Part shown: piece by piece, positions 62,933 through 64,000 of the stretch
Layout of the letters: every line of letters starts with the position of its first letter
How positions within the stretch are numbered: the first letter of the stretch is position 1
Source: Pedobacter helvus
GTDB taxonomy: Bacteria; Bacteroidota; Bacteroidia; Sphingobacteriales; Sphingobacteriaceae
Direction: 5' to 3'
Length of the DNA: 64,000 bases
Assembly (NCBI RefSeq): GCF_005925325.1
Contig: NZ_SRMP01000003.1
Location: forward strand, 129,210 to 193,209
The notes under the pieces: generated by a model
Seen by the model: the letters and a program-made list of their open reading frames with translations, nothing else
Databases searched by the model: none
Told to the model about the DNA's origin: nothing
Translations under genes and position numbers: made by a program

Positions 62933-64000
62933 TGATCTTTCTATTTAACTTTTCCGACTGATTTCCTGCATTCTTAGCTTTTTGCCATTGGACAACAGCA
63001 TTTTCTTTATCTCCTTTTAGAGATAGAATATCACCATAATGCTCCAGATAAACAGGGTTACCGGCCTCGTTGTTTTGCAAGGCTTTTTGTATGTATGTTA
63101 GGGCTTCTTCAATTCTATTTAATTTGAGCAACACAATGGCATAGGTATCTAGGATAGAAGAATTTTGAGGCAAAGCCGATGCCGCTTTCGCTGCCAACTT
63201 CTCAGCTTTTGGCAAATCATGATTTCGAAGGGCAAGATAATAGGCGTAATTGCTCATGGTAAGATAGTTGTTTGGAGCCAAAAGCACTGCTTTATCAAAC
63301 GCCGCATCGGCTTCTTTTAACCTACCTTGATCTATCAGCACTTCGGCCTGCAATGCCAAAATCATAGCTTTTAGGTTAGCATCTTCCGGTTCCAACTGCA
63401 AAGCATTTTTCAACTCAAAAGCCGCTTCGGCATTTTGTCCGTTTCTATGCAAGGCAAAAGCTCGATAATAATATAAAATTGCCTGATTAGGATAGATCGT
63501 TAACGCTTCTTCGCCCGTTTTGATGGCCTCAGCGTAGCTACCCATCAATGTTTGCACACCGAGTACTTTCTCCCATGCGATATATAACTGCTCCGATAAC
63601 TTGATGGCATTTAAATATTGTTCTTTAGCACCACTCAAATTGCCTTGTTGATACAGGATATCGCCAAAAAGCACAACCACTTTTGCATCGTCTTTATGAT
63701 CATTCAACACCATTAAACCAAGTTCTGTAGCATTTTTTACTACTTCTGGTTTACTGAAACGAAGCAATAACTGACTTAAAATTTTTACCTTGTTGGGCAA
63801 AGGCATTTCGGGGTCGCCGAATGCTGCTTTGAGTGAGGCAAAGGCTTCGGTTGGCTTCTTCAACTCATGATAAACATCGGCCAATGCCAAGTTCACTTCA
63901 TAATTATCCGCATCGAGATTTTTAGCTTTTAGCAATACTGCTAAAGCCTCTTCATTTTGATTTTTCTCTAGAAGTGTTCCGCTTAGATCGAGGTAGTTTT
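62910..64000 (-). CDS. TPR-repeat protein, cut by the right window edge
   Basis: The frame remains open to base 64000; a TTG at 63933-63935 is not a start, because codons upstream (LDLSGTLLEKNQNEEALAVL) continue the TPR pattern. At least 10 TPR-like helix pairs are present, such as AIKTGEEALTIYPNQAILYY and EAALTYIQKAL-type units. No enzymatic domain is seen. It is the first gene of a TPR-DUF4292-EnvC operon. It is probably a periplasmic or outer-membrane scaffold. Confidence 0.85.
   Translation of the reverse strand, partial: NYLDLSGTLLEKNQNEEALAVLLKAKNLDADNYEVNLALADVYHELKKPTEAFASLKAAFGDPEMPLPNKVKILSQLLLRFSKPEVVKNATELGLMVLNDHKDDAKVVVLFGDILYQQGNLSGAKEQYLNAIKLSEQLYIAWEKVLGVQTLMGSYAEAIKTGEEALTIYPNQAILYYYRAFALHRNGQNAEAAFELKNALQLEPEDANLKAMILALQAEVLIDQGRLKEADAAFDKAVLLAPNNYLTMSNYAYYLALRNHDLPKAEKLAAKAASALPQNSSILDTYAIVLLKLNRIEEALTYIQKALQNNEAGNPVYLEHYGDILSLKGDKENAVVQWQKAKNAGNQSEKLNRKINEKKYIK

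Overview
The window looks like a chromosomal segment of a Bacteroidota bacterium, most likely Sphingobacteriaceae and close to Pedobacter (placement inferred from gene content, not tested). It is AT-rich, Shine-Dalgarno sequences are weak, and several genes have the Bacteroidota -7 box TAnnTTTG. Family markers are the type IX secretion translocon SprA, the gliding lipoprotein GldB, a fused ThrA, a CarboxypepD-plug-barrel outer-membrane protein, and the neighbourhood maeB-ruvA-sprA-gcvH-vanZ. Almost everything is housekeeping; no prophage, insertion sequence, CRISPR array or rRNA operon was seen.

Layout. 1-823: minus-strand tRNA array with two intact tRNA-Val(UAC), two broken tRNAs, terminators and small GIY-YIG nuclease genes in tandem. 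824-1898: recO and dgkA. 2050-5383: MMPL-type transporter, DUF4269 protein, two small membrane proteins. 5466-9917: ileS, TraR/DksA-like protein, lspA. 10133-16417: periplasmic and outer-membrane genes (DUF1080, SIMPL, twin small tail-anchored proteins, two YceI proteins and a barrel) plus a cold-shock protein. 16574-22071: serS, rsmI, a PH-SHOCT protein, a second GIY-YIG gene between hairpin repeats, lnt and a second lspA. 22161-28471: nadE, a barrel protein, gldB, patatin, comB, gcvT. 28594-34252: GNAT, then thrABC behind an apparent Thr/Ile leader-peptide attenuator. 34478-39953: lutB-like protein, SDR, fused 2-oxoacid dehydrogenase E1, XRE regulator, SprT-like protein. 40046-42395: feoAB. 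42609-45389: large outer-membrane barrel protein. 45658-56783: vanZ, gcvH, sprA, ruvA, maeB. 57182-64000: MltD-like transglycosylase, gatA, two tatA/E genes, EnvC-like factor, DUF4292 lipoprotein and a TPR protein cut by the right edge.

How it fits together. Lipoprotein maturation (two LspA, Lnt), envelope remodelling (EnvC-like, MltD-like, DgkA), export (TatA/E, SprA/T9SS) and lipoprotein substrates (GldB, DUF4292) make the segment rich in envelope functions. ThrABC form one biosynthetic operon. GcvT and GcvH of the glycine cleavage system are both present but far apart.

The most unusual layer is intergenic. Several families of short hairpin repeats fill the gaps and in places form the ends of reading frames (thrB start, feoB stop, gatA C-terminus, a GIY-YIG stop). 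Both complete GIY-YIG genes sit between direct repeats, and one repeat pair spans tRNA-Val sequence, which suggests a small nuclease-associated element that duplicates in tRNA and repeat DNA.
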